A DNA stretch of 64,000 bases, from positions 6,799,485 to 6,863,484 of the forward strand of contig AP024096.1 in the NCBI GenBank assembly GCA_015099395.1, read 5' to 3'. Below the pieces are notes generated by a model. The model ran no database searches. It had not been told where the DNA came from and saw only the letters and a list, made by a program, of their open reading frames with translations. The DNA is from Ktedonobacteria bacterium brp13 (GTDB taxonomy: Bacteria > Chloroflexota > Ktedonobacteria > Ktedonobacterales > Ktedonobacteraceae). Positions 49,872-59,088 of this stretch are shown here, piece by piece (positions within the stretch are counted from its first letter, which is position 1; each line of letters opens with the position of its first letter). The position numbers and the translations under genes are program-made.

Positions 49872-50639
49872 CTAGGCTACCGATAGGCTGCCACGCCCAC
49901 GGTTGAGTAACGTCTGTATTCCCAGCAGAATGATATCAGCGATAATGGCAAACAGACTCAACAGAATTGCGCCCGCAACGATTGCATTCTCGTCAAACGT
50001 AGTCAGGTTTTTAAAGATTAGATCTCCCAGCCCTCCTTGATCCACTAGCGATGCCAGCGATGCGATACCCACAGTGGTGACCGTCGCGATGCGCACGCCC
50101 GCTATAATGACCGGGAGTGCCAGTGGTAGTGTGACGCGAATAAGCAACTGCCAGTTGTTCATACCCATCGCCCGTCCCACCTCTATCAGCAGTGGATCAA
50201 TACCATTGATCGCCGCCGCCGTGTTACGGATCAATACGAGTTGGGTGTAGAGTACCAATGGGATCAGAACGGTCCAGATACTGATACCGATAAATGAGAT
50301 CGGGATGAGTAGTACCATCAGTGCGATGCCTGGAATGCTATAGAGTACGCCTGTAACCGTGATCACTGGCAGGTAGAGCTTTGGACGGCGTGCCACCAGA
50401 ATACCAATCGGGATAGCGATCACCAGCGAAATAAGCATCGTTGTGCCAACCAGAAACATATGCTGCAAGATAAGATTTGGGATGCTACTCGGATCTGATA
50501 GATCGTAGTTATACGAGCTGAATAGATAGATCAGGTGTAGCTTGATCATGAGTGCATGAAATTGATCAGGACTCTGGCTCTGACTGGATATTGCTGACAA
50601 GACATCGGGTATACTGGATTGACTCAGCATATAACGCAT
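49872..50639 (-). CDS. Osmoprotectant ABC transporter permease
   Basis: 255 residues with an N-terminal hydrophilic extension of about 50 residues and six membrane segments. Key regions are GVLYSIPGIALMVLLIP near 103, the EAA loop VGRAMGMNNWQLLIRVTLP near 159 and GIASLASLVDQGGLGDLIF near 195. It lies between the ATPase gene (46 bases upstream) and the second permease. Confidence 0.94.
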   Translation of the reverse strand: MRYMLSQSSIPDVLSAISSQSQSPDQFHALMIKLHLIYLFSSYNYDLSDPSSIPNLILQHMFLVGTTMLISLVIAIPIGILVARRPKLYLPVITVTGVLYSIPGIALMVLLIPISFIGISIWTVLIPLVLYTQLVLIRNTAAAINGIDPLLIEVGRAMGMNNWQLLIRVTLPLALPVIIAGVRIATVTTVGIASLASLVDQGGLGDLIFKNLTTFDENAIVAGAILLSLFAIIADIILLGIQTLLNRGRGSLSVA

Positions 50640-50685
50640 AAATTCATAGACTCCTTTGCATCCTGTAATGGATGTGATGAATAGT

Positions 50686-51705
50686 TTAGATATGTGTCTC
50701 TGTCACAGCCTGTGGCACATTATCGCTACGTAATGTGGTAATCTCGTAATTCAGGCTGGTGAGGTTGACATATCCAAGGAGCTGCTGGGTCTGGATATCG
50801 TGTATGGCAAGGGCGGGAGCATTGGTCTGGAGGAGCTTCAGGAGTGCGTCAAGGAGTGTATCATCGGACGAACTCGTTGGCAGATCTCCCCAATGCGCCG
50901 AAGAGACGGCTTCGGGCTGGTTATCTAACAGGGCATTCGTGACCGGCAGGTATTGCAGCTGCCGCAGGATACTATCTGCTCCCACCAGCTGGCGCACGAA
51001 GTCGTTGGCTGGCTTTGCGAGCAGCTCTACCGGACTACCAAGTTGTACTAATTTGCCATGTGAAAGTACAGCTATCTGATCCCCTAACTTGAATGCCTCT
51101 TCAATATCATGCGAGACAAACAGGATCGTTTTATGCACATCGTTCTGAATCCGCAAGAGTTCCTGTTGCATGCGGGCACGTGTGATCGCATCAAGCGCAC
51201 CAAACGGTTCATCCATCAAAAGAATCTTTGGATCAGTTGCCAGAGCACGGGCCAGTCCGACCCGCTGCTGCTGACCACCAGAGAGTTGTCGGGGGAAACG
51301 GTTACGATATTCGTCGGGCGCAAGTCCTACTAACTCAAGCAACTCATCGACCCGCTGACGGATACGCTGCTTATTCCAGCCACCAGCAATCTCAGCGGTC
51401 ACACGCACGTTCTCTGCGATGGTCATATGTGGGAAGAGCCCCACCTGTTGAATCACGTAGCCGATGCGACGTCGTAACTCAATCGGGTTCTCCTTCAACA
51501 CATCCTTCCCATCGATCAGGATCTCCCCCCCATCCGGTTCAATCAAACGGTTGACCATACGCAACAACGTCGTTTTTCCTGAACCCGAGGTCCCCACCAA
51601 CATGCATGTGCTGCCCTCTGGTACCTCGAAACTAACCGCATCAACCGCCGGGGTCTCCGTGCCCCTGTACTGCTTCGTGATCTTGTTAAAGACGATCGTA
51701 GCCAT
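50686..51705 (-). CDS. Osmoprotectant ABC transporter ATPase (OpuCA-like)
   Basis: 339 residues. The ATPase has Walker A GTSGSGKTT near 38, signature LSGGQQQR near 141 and Walker B ILLMDEPFGALD near 161. After residue 250 there is a single CBS-like region (ALLKLLQTNAPALAIHD, then LLGYVNLTSL), where OpuCA proteins usually have two CBS domains that sense ionic strength, so sensing may be reduced or different. It is the first gene of the operon, and AGAGGA stands before its ATG. Confidence 0.94.
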   Translation of the reverse strand: MATIVFNKITKQYRGTETPAVDAVSFEVPEGSTCMLVGTSGSGKTTLLRMVNRLIEPDGGEILIDGKDVLKENPIELRRRIGYVIQQVGLFPHMTIAENVRVTAEIAGGWNKQRIRQRVDELLELVGLAPDEYRNRFPRQLSGGQQQRVGLARALATDPKILLMDEPFGALDAITRARMQQELLRIQNDVHKTILFVSHDIEEAFKLGDQIAVLSHGKLVQLGSPVELLAKPANDFVRQLVGADSILRQLQYLPVTNALLDNQPEAVSSAHWGDLPTSSSDDTLLDALLKLLQTNAPALAIHDIQTQQLLGYVNLTSLNYEITTLRSDNVPQAVTETHI

Positions 51706-51771
51706 GCAGTGGTAATCCTCTCACACAATACGTAAATGTTACTGAATTCTCAGTATACCTGAAAAACTGCA

Positions 51772-51805
51772 ATTAATGATTTGCTTAACAAAGCAAATCA
51801 TTAAT
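51772..51805. promoter_or_regulatory. 15-bp perfect inverted repeat with 4-base loop
   Basis: ATTAATGATTTGCTT (51772-51786), AACA, then its exact complement (51791-51805). It lies about 70 bases before the ATPase start. It could be an operator or an mRNA stem in the operon's leader. Confidence 0.6.
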
Positions 51806-51919
51806 CTCTATGTAATACGCTAGTATAGCCTGAACCGTCTCGCTTTAGCTCTCTTCTTATTGAAGCAACTCAGCCCTACAGACGTATTCCGCTTTACTGA
51901 TGGTTCTCTTTGTAGTCAA

Positions 51920-51945
51920 AAATATGTAACTATAGTTACATATTT
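51920..51945. promoter_or_regulatory. 26-bp perfect palindrome, likely operator
   Basis: The half site AAATATGTAACTA at 51920-51932 is followed by its perfect complement to 51945, without spacer. It lies about 215 bases before the osmoprotectant ATPase start. The symmetric GTAAC-TATA-GTTAC core is typical of a dimeric repressor site. Confidence 0.6.
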
Positions 51946-52250
51946 CCAGTAAGCTTATGGTAAGCTATGGGTTTTGCAATAGATAGGTTCAAAATATCTA
52001 CACTTACCTATACAAGAACGTTTGTTTCAACTGTAGTCAAGAAAAATAATGTACTGGTAAATCACCAATAAGAACACTGCAAACATAAAGAATAATTCCC
52101 TAAATATAAAGAACGATTCTCAACGTCAAATGATCACTCTTTTCGTTTTAACAAATATATAAGCAAGGCGACATACTCGAGCAATAGTTCCCTGACAAGA
52201 TCTTCTTATCAGGGAACCTCACCAATGGACACGAAACTATACCTGCTGTA

Positions 52251-53525
52251 CTATGCTTTGCGTAAGGGCGTACAGCCCGCAATGATACTACCGAGGACGA
52301 GCCCCACAGCGATAAGTATCAATACATTGCGCGGGCCGAGTGGCAGGACCATGAATCCTCCCAGGGCAGCACCCAGGGGCTCACTGCCAAAAGAGAGGAA
52401 GCGGAAGGCACTATTGACTCGTCCCTGCAGGTGATCAGGCGTGAGTGAGAGACGATAGGTAACCAGGATCACACCATAGATGGGCCACAGCAGGCTGGAC
52501 AGGCCGACACCAATGGCTAAAAATACTGGAGAGGATGTTAGCGCGGTAATCAGCGTTGCGCCGCCCCAGACAAAGACTGAGCCAATACAGACATAGCCGA
52601 AGCGAACTCGTGTACGTATCCAGGGCGCGATGATGCCACCCAGTACGCCTCCCACGCCACCGGCCCCTAGAATAATCCCCAGCGTCTGCACGTGTATATG
52701 CAGCGTCCTCTGTGCCAGTACGATAATCAGCAGCGTGACAGGGCTCAGCAGAAAGTTGACCGCCATAGTCAGCACAACCATGATCCGTAGTAATGGCTGT
52801 TGCCAGAGGAAGCGTAGGCCTTCCGCAATCTCTTTGTGTAGTGCTACCTTTTCAGGTAATGGTGTTGTGCGTTCCATCTGAAACGATGTACGAATGAACA
52901 GGAGAGAGAGGAGTGAGACGAGATAGGAGATACAATCCGCCAGATAGGCCAGACCGGCTCCCAGCGCCACAACAGGCGCAAGACCAACAATAAAGCCACC
53001 CAGTGTAGGGCCAAGCAAGGTACCAATATATTCGGTCGTTGTATTAAGTGTATAGGCCTGTGGTAGCTGTTCGGGCGACGCCACCTGTGGCAGCGCAGAG
53101 ATCTGCGCCAGACTGAAGAAGACGTACCCTGTTCCCTCCAAAAAGGCGACGCTGTAGAGTTGGAGCAGCGTCAGATCTCCTAGCACAAAGGCTAGCGGCA
53201 CTGAGCCCAGCGCCAACCAGCGGATCAGGTCACAATAGATCATCACCACTTTGCGATTCCAGCGATCGATCAGCGCCCCGGCCGGCAGGCTAAACAAGAG
53301 GTAAGGTAATTGACGGACAGCAGTCAACAAACCAGCCTGCACTGGCGAATGTGTCAATGCCAGCACGAGCAACGGCAATGCAAACGTAGAAAGATTCGTC
53401 CCCAGCGTCGAAACATTTTGTCCATTCCACAACAGCAGAAAATCCCGCTTGCGCCATAGTGAACGGGATGGGCGTGGCGGACGGCCCTTAGCGGGCTCTT
53501 GTTGAGATGGTTGTAGCTGATTCAT
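52251..53525 (-). CDS. MFS transporter (MFS_3/EntS-like)
   Basis: 424 residues with twelve membrane segments and a basic Pro/Arg-rich cytosolic start. The signature GALIDRWNRKVVM near 75 places it in the same branch as the MFS gene at 21.7 kb. The start is the ATG at 53525 after GGAG; an upstream in-frame start at 53561 is less likely. It stands alone. The substrate is unknown; drug or siderophore export is common in this branch. Confidence 0.88.
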   Translation of the reverse strand: MNQLQPSQQEPAKGRPPRPSRSLWRKRDFLLLWNGQNVSTLGTNLSTFALPLLVLALTHSPVQAGLLTAVRQLPYLLFSLPAGALIDRWNRKVVMIYCDLIRWLALGSVPLAFVLGDLTLLQLYSVAFLEGTGYVFFSLAQISALPQVASPEQLPQAYTLNTTTEYIGTLLGPTLGGFIVGLAPVVALGAGLAYLADCISYLVSLLSLLFIRTSFQMERTTPLPEKVALHKEIAEGLRFLWQQPLLRIMVVLTMAVNFLLSPVTLLIIVLAQRTLHIHVQTLGIILGAGGVGGVLGGIIAPWIRTRVRFGYVCIGSVFVWGGATLITALTSSPVFLAIGVGLSSLLWPIYGVILVTYRLSLTPDHLQGRVNSAFRFLSFGSEPLGAALGGFMVLPLGPRNVLILIAVGLVLGSIIAGCTPLRKA

Positions 53526-53837
53526 CGTAGCAGGGCTCCTTCCAATGGAATTGTCAAGCAAAAAGAGGCTTCCAATGGATGAAGAGGGTGGTGCACGAGC
53601 ACGAGAAATAGCACCAGGGTGCGCTGGTGTCAGGGAGAGGTTCTGCCAGAAATAGGTATTACAAGTATAAGGTTTCTTCAGGCAGAAGATGCTAACGGAC
53701 TACGATTCACCTGAAAACGTACATACGCGTTCCTTCCGACTATGCAATCACGTTCAAAGCATACCATATGTATCGACATGTATTGACCCGCTCTCATTCC
53801 ATATCTATATTCGATATGTAGAGCTGTGAGACGGCAT
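53526..53837. other. 312-bp gap, no gene seen
   Basis: This stretch lies between the MFS gene and the cupredoxin gene, both on the minus strand. No structure or repeat could be supported. Confidence 0.5.
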
Positions 53838-54224
53838 CTATTTGACGATGATGGTCATCTTCATACCTGGGTGGACCGTGCAGTAGATCTGGAAGGTGCC
53901 TGCTGTATTAAATGGTCCAATGGCTGAGGTGTCGTTGCCGTTGACCTGCAGATTATTGATCGTTGGCGCTCCACTCTCTATGCCAGGGTGTGGTGTAGTG
54001 CCGTTCCAGGTGCCGTTGGCAATGACGTGTACTACGGCGGCGTCATTTATCAGCGTGACAACCTGGCCCTTTTGAATCGTAATCGATGCCTGCTTGAAGG
54101 TCAGATTATCCATGTGTATAGGGTTGGGTCCCGTAGTGGTATTGCTGCTGCGGGATAGCGTACAGGCTGAGACTGCAATGGTCAGAAGTGTGAAAAATAT
54201 AAGTATCCCAAGGATCTTTTTCAT
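53838..54224 (-). CDS. Cupredoxin (plastocyanin-like) lipoprotein
   Basis: 128 residues. A signal peptide with lipobox AVSAC at residue 21 anchors it outside the membrane. The cupredoxin fold covers residues 38-128, with copper ligands His66 (VVHVIAN), Cys115, His118 and Met121 in YCTVHPGM, a type-1 blue copper site. It probably carries electrons or copper in the envelope. No oxidase or nitrite-reductase gene lies beside it. It is of normal length. Confidence 0.92.
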   Translation of the reverse strand: MKKILGILIFFTLLTIAVSACTLSRSSNTTTGPNPIHMDNLTFKQASITIQKGQVVTLINDAAVVHVIANGTWNGTTPHPGIESGAPTINNLQVNGNDTSAIGPFNTAGTFQIYCTVHPGMKMTIIVK

Positions 54225-54432
54225 GAGTGTTATCTTACTCCCAGTAATATTCCTGCCTTTCGACGTATTATAGAATGCGCTTATGCTTCTGGCTACCTGA
54301 TTCTTTCTCGGTGTTTTCTCTTATACGATGATGGTGTTACGCCCTATGAGAAACGGGGACAGATTGTGCAAGTTAGTACTGAATTGTCAGGTAACCAGGT
54401 ATCGCTTGTAGCAAGCAAGGAATCAGACACAA

Positions 54433-54473
54433 CAAAAAGAGTATTGAACGAAAGTAGCTCTCTTTCATCCAAT
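54433..54473 (-). terminator. Terminator of the lipoprotein gene
   Basis: On the minus strand ATTGGATGAAAG pairs (two G-U pairs) with CTTTCGTTCAAT, then ACTCTTTTTG follows. It lies 21 bases after the lipoprotein stop. Confidence 0.8.
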
Positions 54474-54493
54474 GCTCAATAGAAGTAATGGTA

Positions 54494-55099
54494 CTACGCC
54501 CATTTGAAGGATTTCAGCATTGGTTGGAAAAACTGCTGATTGGCTTGATCAAAGTTTTGTGTAGGAGCAAGTATCGAAACAAGATAGAACGTTCCCATAT
54601 GCAGCTTACCAAGATAAATAACCTTCAATTTGGTGCCATCGACTGTTACAAGTGCACCTGCCTGCGGCCAGGCTTCACCCGCTACTTCAGCCTTTGAGCT
54701 TACTGTTGTATCTATTTTGGAAGATCCCAAAGTTTTCAGCTCACTATTCACAGCAGCATTCAAGGTTTGTGCATCATCACTATAGGGAACCCCTGTGCCT
54801 GAAACAATAGCAACACCGATATTAGGATCTGTATTTGAGGTAATGCTTGTATTCATAGTAGAGTTAGTTCCAGGGGCAGTCTGTGATGCCCAGTCACGGG
54901 GCACATCTATCGTGAAACCTTTCCCTTGGAAGGTCTTCCCAATAGCCGTTGGTGATGGGGTAGCTGTTGGTTTCGGTGTTGGTTTTGGCGCTGCTGTGGT
55001 AGTACTGGCACCGCCACAGGCAGTCAAGACAATCATTAATACTATGCTGCATAGTATTAATGGAATCATTGCTTTTGCTATTGAAAATTGTCTATTCAT
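54494..55099 (-). CDS. Secreted lipoprotein, PsbP/LpqN-like, unknown
   Basis: 201 residues. The signal peptide ends in MIVLTACGG (lipidated Cys near 28), followed by a Thr/Pro-rich linker (APKPTPKPTATPSP) and a domain of about 145 residues beginning with GKGFTIDVPRDWASQ, which resembles the PsbP/LpqN/MOG1 type fold often found in actinobacterial and Chloroflexota lipoproteins. The start is the ATG at 55099 after GGAGG; an in-frame ATG at 55150 is rejected. Its role is unknown. It is transcribed away from the proS leader. Confidence 0.75.
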   Translation of the reverse strand: MNRQFSIAKAMIPLILCSIVLMIVLTACGGASTTTAAPKPTPKPTATPSPTAIGKTFQGKGFTIDVPRDWASQTAPGTNSTMNTSITSNTDPNIGVAIVSGTGVPYSDDAQTLNAAVNSELKTLGSSKIDTTVSSKAEVAGEAWPQAGALVTVDGTKLKVIYLGKLHMGTFYLVSILAPTQNFDQANQQFFQPMLKSFKWA

Positions 55100-55272
55100 G
55101 CTTTTGTCTGGTAACCTCCATGTTTTACTTTGCATGATTAAGAATTGCAATTAGTAAAAAGTACTCTCATTTGTGATAATTAACTCATCTTTGTCAATTA
55201 TAGCACAATAGTGATGAGATAAGATTTGAAAAAGCAGCAAATCAAAAGCTGAAGGGTATGGCCGGAATTCGC

Positions 55273-55301
55273 TTGACACGCGTAATGCGATAGTGTATGC
55301 T
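55273..55301 (+). promoter_or_regulatory. Promoter of the T-box/proS unit
   Basis: TTGACA (55273-55278), 17 bases, TATGCT (55296-55301), just before the T-box leader. Confidence 0.75.
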
Positions 55302-55307
55302 TTACTC

Positions 55308-55581
55308 TGATAACAATAGAGTGGTAAAAGCGTTGAACAGGAACAGTAGATAGCGACGTTATCCAACAGCGAGCCGAGAGAGTGCAAGTCGGTAGAGATA
55401 GCACTGTCGAACCCACCTGTGAGTATCAGTGAGAAACTGGTCGGAGACCCCTACCGTTAGCCAGGGGAGCGGTTATTATTATATGACCGTATGAGTGGAA
55501 CTATGCTGGTGAGCACGGTTCAAAAGAGGTGGTACCACGGGTGATACGCTCGTCCTTCAATATGAGAGGACGAGTTTTTTT
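55308..55581 (+). promoter_or_regulatory. T-box riboswitch with proline specifier CCC
   Basis: The T-box sequence AAAAGAGGTGGTACCACGG is at 55522-55540. Stem I has the usual GCGAG (near 55369) and the descending pattern GAA-CCC-ACC-TGTGAGT at 55409-55424, where CCC (55412-55414) is in the specifier position, the codon for proline. A terminator CTCGTCCT/AGGACGAG with a T run ends it at 55549-55581. Uncharged tRNA-Pro should pair with CCC and allow the proS genes to be expressed. Confidence 0.92.
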
Positions 55582-55678
55582 ATGCTCGCGTATAGATATT
55601 TTAAGAGTCATGATATTTTAAGAGTTATACACAGGCTGAGAGATACACAAAGATACACAGAGACTGAAAGGGAATACG

Positions 55679-57130
55679 ATGGCTAACGAAGAGAAGTTTG
55701 TTGAGGATATCGTCGATCAAGACGATAATTTTTCAATGTGGTACAACCAGATTGTGCGTAAGGCTGAGCTGGCCGATTACGCTCCTGTGCGTGGTTGTAT
55801 GATCATTCGTCCGTATGGCTATGCTATCTGGGAAAACATTCAGAAGGGGCTGGATGAGCGTTTCAAAGAGACAGGTGTTGAGAATGCCTATTTCCCATTG
55901 CTCATTCCGCAGAGCTTTCTGACCAAAGAGGCTGAGCACGTTGAAGGCTTCGCTCCTGAGGTGGCCTGGGTGACGCGTGGTGGTGGTGAAGAGCTTGAGG
56001 AGCCGTTGGCGATCCGCCCGACCAGTGAGACGATTATTGGTCATAGCTTCTCCAAATGGATACAGAGTTATCGCGATCTGCCACTCCTGATCAACCAGTG
56101 GAGTAACGTTGTGCGTTGGGAGAAGCGTACGGCCCTCTTCCTGCGCACCTCAGAGTTCCTCTGGCAGGAGGGCCATACCGCGCATCGTACGCTCGAAGAG
56201 GCTGAGGAGCGCACGATGCAAATGCTGAATGTCTATCGTAAATTCGCTGAAGAGGAAGCTGCTATCCCGGTTATCGCAGGTCGCAAGAGTGAGAATGAGA
56301 AGTTTGCCGGTGCCCTGCGTACCTATTCAATCGAGGCAATGATGGGCGATGGCAAGGCGTTACAGTCCGCAACCAGCCATAATCTGGGCAACAACTTCGC
56401 CAAAGGCTTTGATATCCAGTTCCTGGATGCCGATGGACAGCGTAAGTATTGTGCTACGACTAGCTGGGGCCTGAGCACGCGTATGATCGGTGGCCTGATC
56501 ATGGTTCATGGTGATAAGTCCGGCCTGATCATCCCGCCGCGCCTGGCTCCGCATCAAGTGGTCATCGTTCCGATCTGGCGCAAAGAGAAAGAGCGCGGGA
56601 TCGTCGAAGAGCAGGTTGACCGTGTTGAGAAGTTGCTCAGAGCCAACAAGATCCGCGTCAAAGTTGATCGCAGCGACAACACTCCTGGCTGGAAGTACAA
56701 CGAGTGGGAGATGCGTGGTGTGCCGGTCCGCATGGAGATTGGTCCGCGTGACGTGCAGAACAACAGTGTCATGCTCGTGCGCCGTGACAACCGTGTCAAA
56801 GAGCCGGTCTCGGTCGACGCTCTGGAGACCCGTCTCCCTCAACTGCTGGATGAAGTTCAGCAGGGTCTGTACGATCGTGCTCTGGCGTTCCGCGAAGAGA
56901 ACACCTTCCGTACCGAGAGCTACGACGAGTTCAAAGAGATTATTGAGAAGCGTGGCTTTGCACGTGTCAAATGGGCTGAAGATACCGCCGCAGAGCTGGC
57001 GATTAAAGAAGAGACCAAAGCTACATTGCGCGTGATCCCTTTTGATCAGCCTGAGGGCGGTGTGCAGGGGAAGTGTATCTACACTGGTAAACCGGCTACC
57101 TGTGAAGCCATCTTTGCTCGTTCCTATTAG
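55679..57130 (+). CDS. proS: Prolyl-tRNA synthetase, archaeal/eukaryotic type
   Basis: 483 residues, class II ProRS of the short type (ProS3) with C-terminal zinc-like domain and no editing insert. Motif regions are DYAPVRGCMIIRPYGYAIWE near 37-56, RPTSETIIGHSFSKW near 118, RWEKRTALFLRTSEFLWQEG near 142-161, and the end CIYTGKPATCEAIFARSY with terminal Tyr as in this type. It charges tRNA-Pro with proline in the cytosol. It is under the T-box leader. A different, bacterial-type ProRS begins 66 bases after it. Confidence 0.95.
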   Translation: MANEEKFVEDIVDQDDNFSMWYNQIVRKAELADYAPVRGCMIIRPYGYAIWENIQKGLDERFKETGVENAYFPLLIPQSFLTKEAEHVEGFAPEVAWVTRGGGEELEEPLAIRPTSETIIGHSFSKWIQSYRDLPLLINQWSNVVRWEKRTALFLRTSEFLWQEGHTAHRTLEEAEERTMQMLNVYRKFAEEEAAIPVIAGRKSENEKFAGALRTYSIEAMMGDGKALQSATSHNLGNNFAKGFDIQFLDADGQRKYCATTSWGLSTRMIGGLIMVHGDKSGLIIPPRLAPHQVVIVPIWRKEKERGIVEEQVDRVEKLLRANKIRVKVDRSDNTPGWKYNEWEMRGVPVRMEIGPRDVQNNSVMLVRRDNRVKEPVSVDALETRLPQLLDEVQQGLYDRALAFREENTFRTESYDEFKEIIEKRGFARVKWAEDTAAELAIKEETKATLRVIPFDQPEGGVQGKCIYTGKPATCEAIFARSY

Positions 57131-57196
57131 TCATAGTGGCAGGGCCTGCTCTTCTTTATAAGAGAAGCAGAGCCCTCCCGCTCGGGGGAAGCCTTC

Positions 57197-58996
57197 ATGC
57201 GAGTCTCTCAGTTACTTAGCACGACACTACGCGAAGCACCACGTGACGTCGAGAGTGTAAGCCAGGAATTACTGGTTCGCGCCGGCTATATTCGCCTGCT
57301 GACCGCAGGTGTCTATAGTTTTCTCCCACTTGGCAATCGAGTCATGCAGAAGATTGCTGCCATTATACGTGAGGAGATGGACGGCGTTGGTGGTCAAGAG
57401 GTGCTCCTACCTGTTCTACAACCTGAAGAGATCTGGCAGGCTCAGCCCGCCGATGGACGGCCCTCACGTGCTGATAGTGTCGATATTCTCTTTCATCTGG
57501 AGGATCGTAAGGGACGTGCATTAGTGCTCGGTCCTACCCATGAAGAGATTGCGACTCTGCTGGCGCAGGAGTTCATCCGCAGCTATCGTGATCTGCCGCG
57601 CCTACTCTACCAGATTCAGGTCAAGATGCGTGACGAGCCACGTCCGCGTGGTGGGCTCTTGCGTACTCGTGAGTTCTTGATGAAGGATCTCTACAGCTTT
57701 GACGCCGACAGTGAGGGACAGGACCAGAGCTATCGGGCGCTCAGTGCGGCATACCAGCGTATCTTTGAGCGTTGCGGTCTGCGTTTTATCGTCGCTGAGG
57801 CCGATAGCGGTGCTATTGGTGGTAAAGACTCGCAGGAGTTTCTCGCACTAACCGATGCTGGTGAGGATGAGGCCCTGGTCTGTGAGCAATGTGGTTATGC
57901 CGCGAATCTGGAGAAGGCAGAGTTCGTCCGTGAGATACTGCCAACCGAACCAGAGGGAGCGCTGACAGAGGTGTACACCCCTGATTGCACGACTATTCTT
58001 GCGCTGGCCGACTTCCTCCAGATACCCGCAAGCAAGACGATGAAAGCGGTCTGTTACGGTACTGGAATCCCGGCCAATACTGCGGAGGATGGTGATGGGC
58101 AGCATGAGAGACTGATTCTGATCGCTATTCGTGGCGATCTGGCGGTGAATGAGGTGAAGTTGCGCAATGTCCTGCGCACGGCCGGAGTAGCTGTCTCTGA
58201 TCTGCATCTGGCAACGCCTGAAGAGCTGGCTCGTGCACATATCGTCGCCGGTTTTACTTCGCCAGTTGGCAAGGGCGACGAGGTACTGGTGATCATTGAT
58301 GAGTCGCTGCATAGTGGGAACAACTTTGTTGGTGGTGCCAATCGAGTCGATTATCATCTTACGAATATCAATTATCCACGCGATCTTCGTAGCGATCTCT
58401 GGGCGGATATCGCGTCTGCGTTTGAAGGTGCGACCTGTGTGCACTGTAGTGGTACAATGCATACAGTAAATGCCAGCGAAGTTGGGCATATCTTCAAGGT
58501 TGGGAGCCATTATAGCGAACTCTTCAATGCCTCTTTCCACGATGCTGAAGGAGCTGCGCATCCTCTCTTGATGGGCTGTTATGGTATCGGACTGGGACGG
58601 CTCATGGCGGTTGTCGCTGAACAACATCATGATGAGAAGGGTCTGGTCTGGCCTGCCGCTATCGCACCGTACCAACTCTCCCTGGTTGGACTTGATCTGA
58701 CTAAAGGGGAGAATGGACAGCTTGCAGAGCAACTCTATAAGGATCTATTCGTAGCTGGTATTGAAGTACTCTACGATGATCGCAACGAAAGCTCCGGTGT
58801 GAAATTCAACGACGCCGACCTGCTTGGTCTGCCGTTGCGAGCCGTATTGAGCAAGCGTTCACTAAAAAATGGTGGCATCGAACTGAAGGCCAGAGCAGAT
58901 AAAGAGAGCCGTATCGTACCTTTGAGCGAGGCGGTTACGGTTATTCGTGCAGCGCTGCAACACCCATCTGCAGAGGAGAACATCAGGATGCTCTAG
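57197..58996 (+). CDS. proS: Prolyl-tRNA synthetase, bacterial type with editing domain
   Basis: 599 residues, the bacterial ProS1 type. N-terminal motif LLVRAGYIRLLTAGVYSFLP near 25-44, motif 2 RDEPRPRGGLLRTREFLMKD near 140-159, then the inserted YbaK-like editing domain (about 235-405, KTMKAVCYG at 283-291), motif 3 GCYGIGLGRLMAVVAEQHHD near 463-482 and an anticodon-binding domain. The editing domain removes Ala from wrongly charged tRNA-Pro. It probably is co-transcribed with the first proS. The GC and codon use are like the neighbours. Confidence 0.96.
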   Translation: MRVSQLLSTTLREAPRDVESVSQELLVRAGYIRLLTAGVYSFLPLGNRVMQKIAAIIREEMDGVGGQEVLLPVLQPEEIWQAQPADGRPSRADSVDILFHLEDRKGRALVLGPTHEEIATLLAQEFIRSYRDLPRLLYQIQVKMRDEPRPRGGLLRTREFLMKDLYSFDADSEGQDQSYRALSAAYQRIFERCGLRFIVAEADSGAIGGKDSQEFLALTDAGEDEALVCEQCGYAANLEKAEFVREILPTEPEGALTEVYTPDCTTILALADFLQIPASKTMKAVCYGTGIPANTAEDGDGQHERLILIAIRGDLAVNEVKLRNVLRTAGVAVSDLHLATPEELARAHIVAGFTSPVGKGDEVLVIIDESLHSGNNFVGGANRVDYHLTNINYPRDLRSDLWADIASAFEGATCVHCSGTMHTVNASEVGHIFKVGSHYSELFNASFHDAEGAAHPLLMGCYGIGLGRLMAVVAEQHHDEKGLVWPAAIAPYQLSLVGLDLTKGENGQLAEQLYKDLFVAGIEVLYDDRNESSGVKFNDADLLGLPLRAVLSKRSLKNGGIELKARADKESRIVPLSEAVTVIRAALQHPSAEENIRML

Positions 58997-59088
58997 CATC
59001 CCCTCGTCAGGCTTATGTAGTAAAAAGACATCATACAGTCATATAGCACAGTCATATGTGTCACGATCCATATGTAAGAGAAAGTATC

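Larger units (their letters stand above)
51706..52250. other. 545-bp region upstream of the osmoprotectant operon
   Basis: No gene is seen in this AT-rich stretch. It holds two striking symmetrical sites (51772-51805 and 51920-51945, listed separately) and, at about 52186-52217, a hairpin GTTCCCTGA/TCAGGGAAC just after the MFS gene's stop codon that may end its transcript. Confidence 0.6.
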
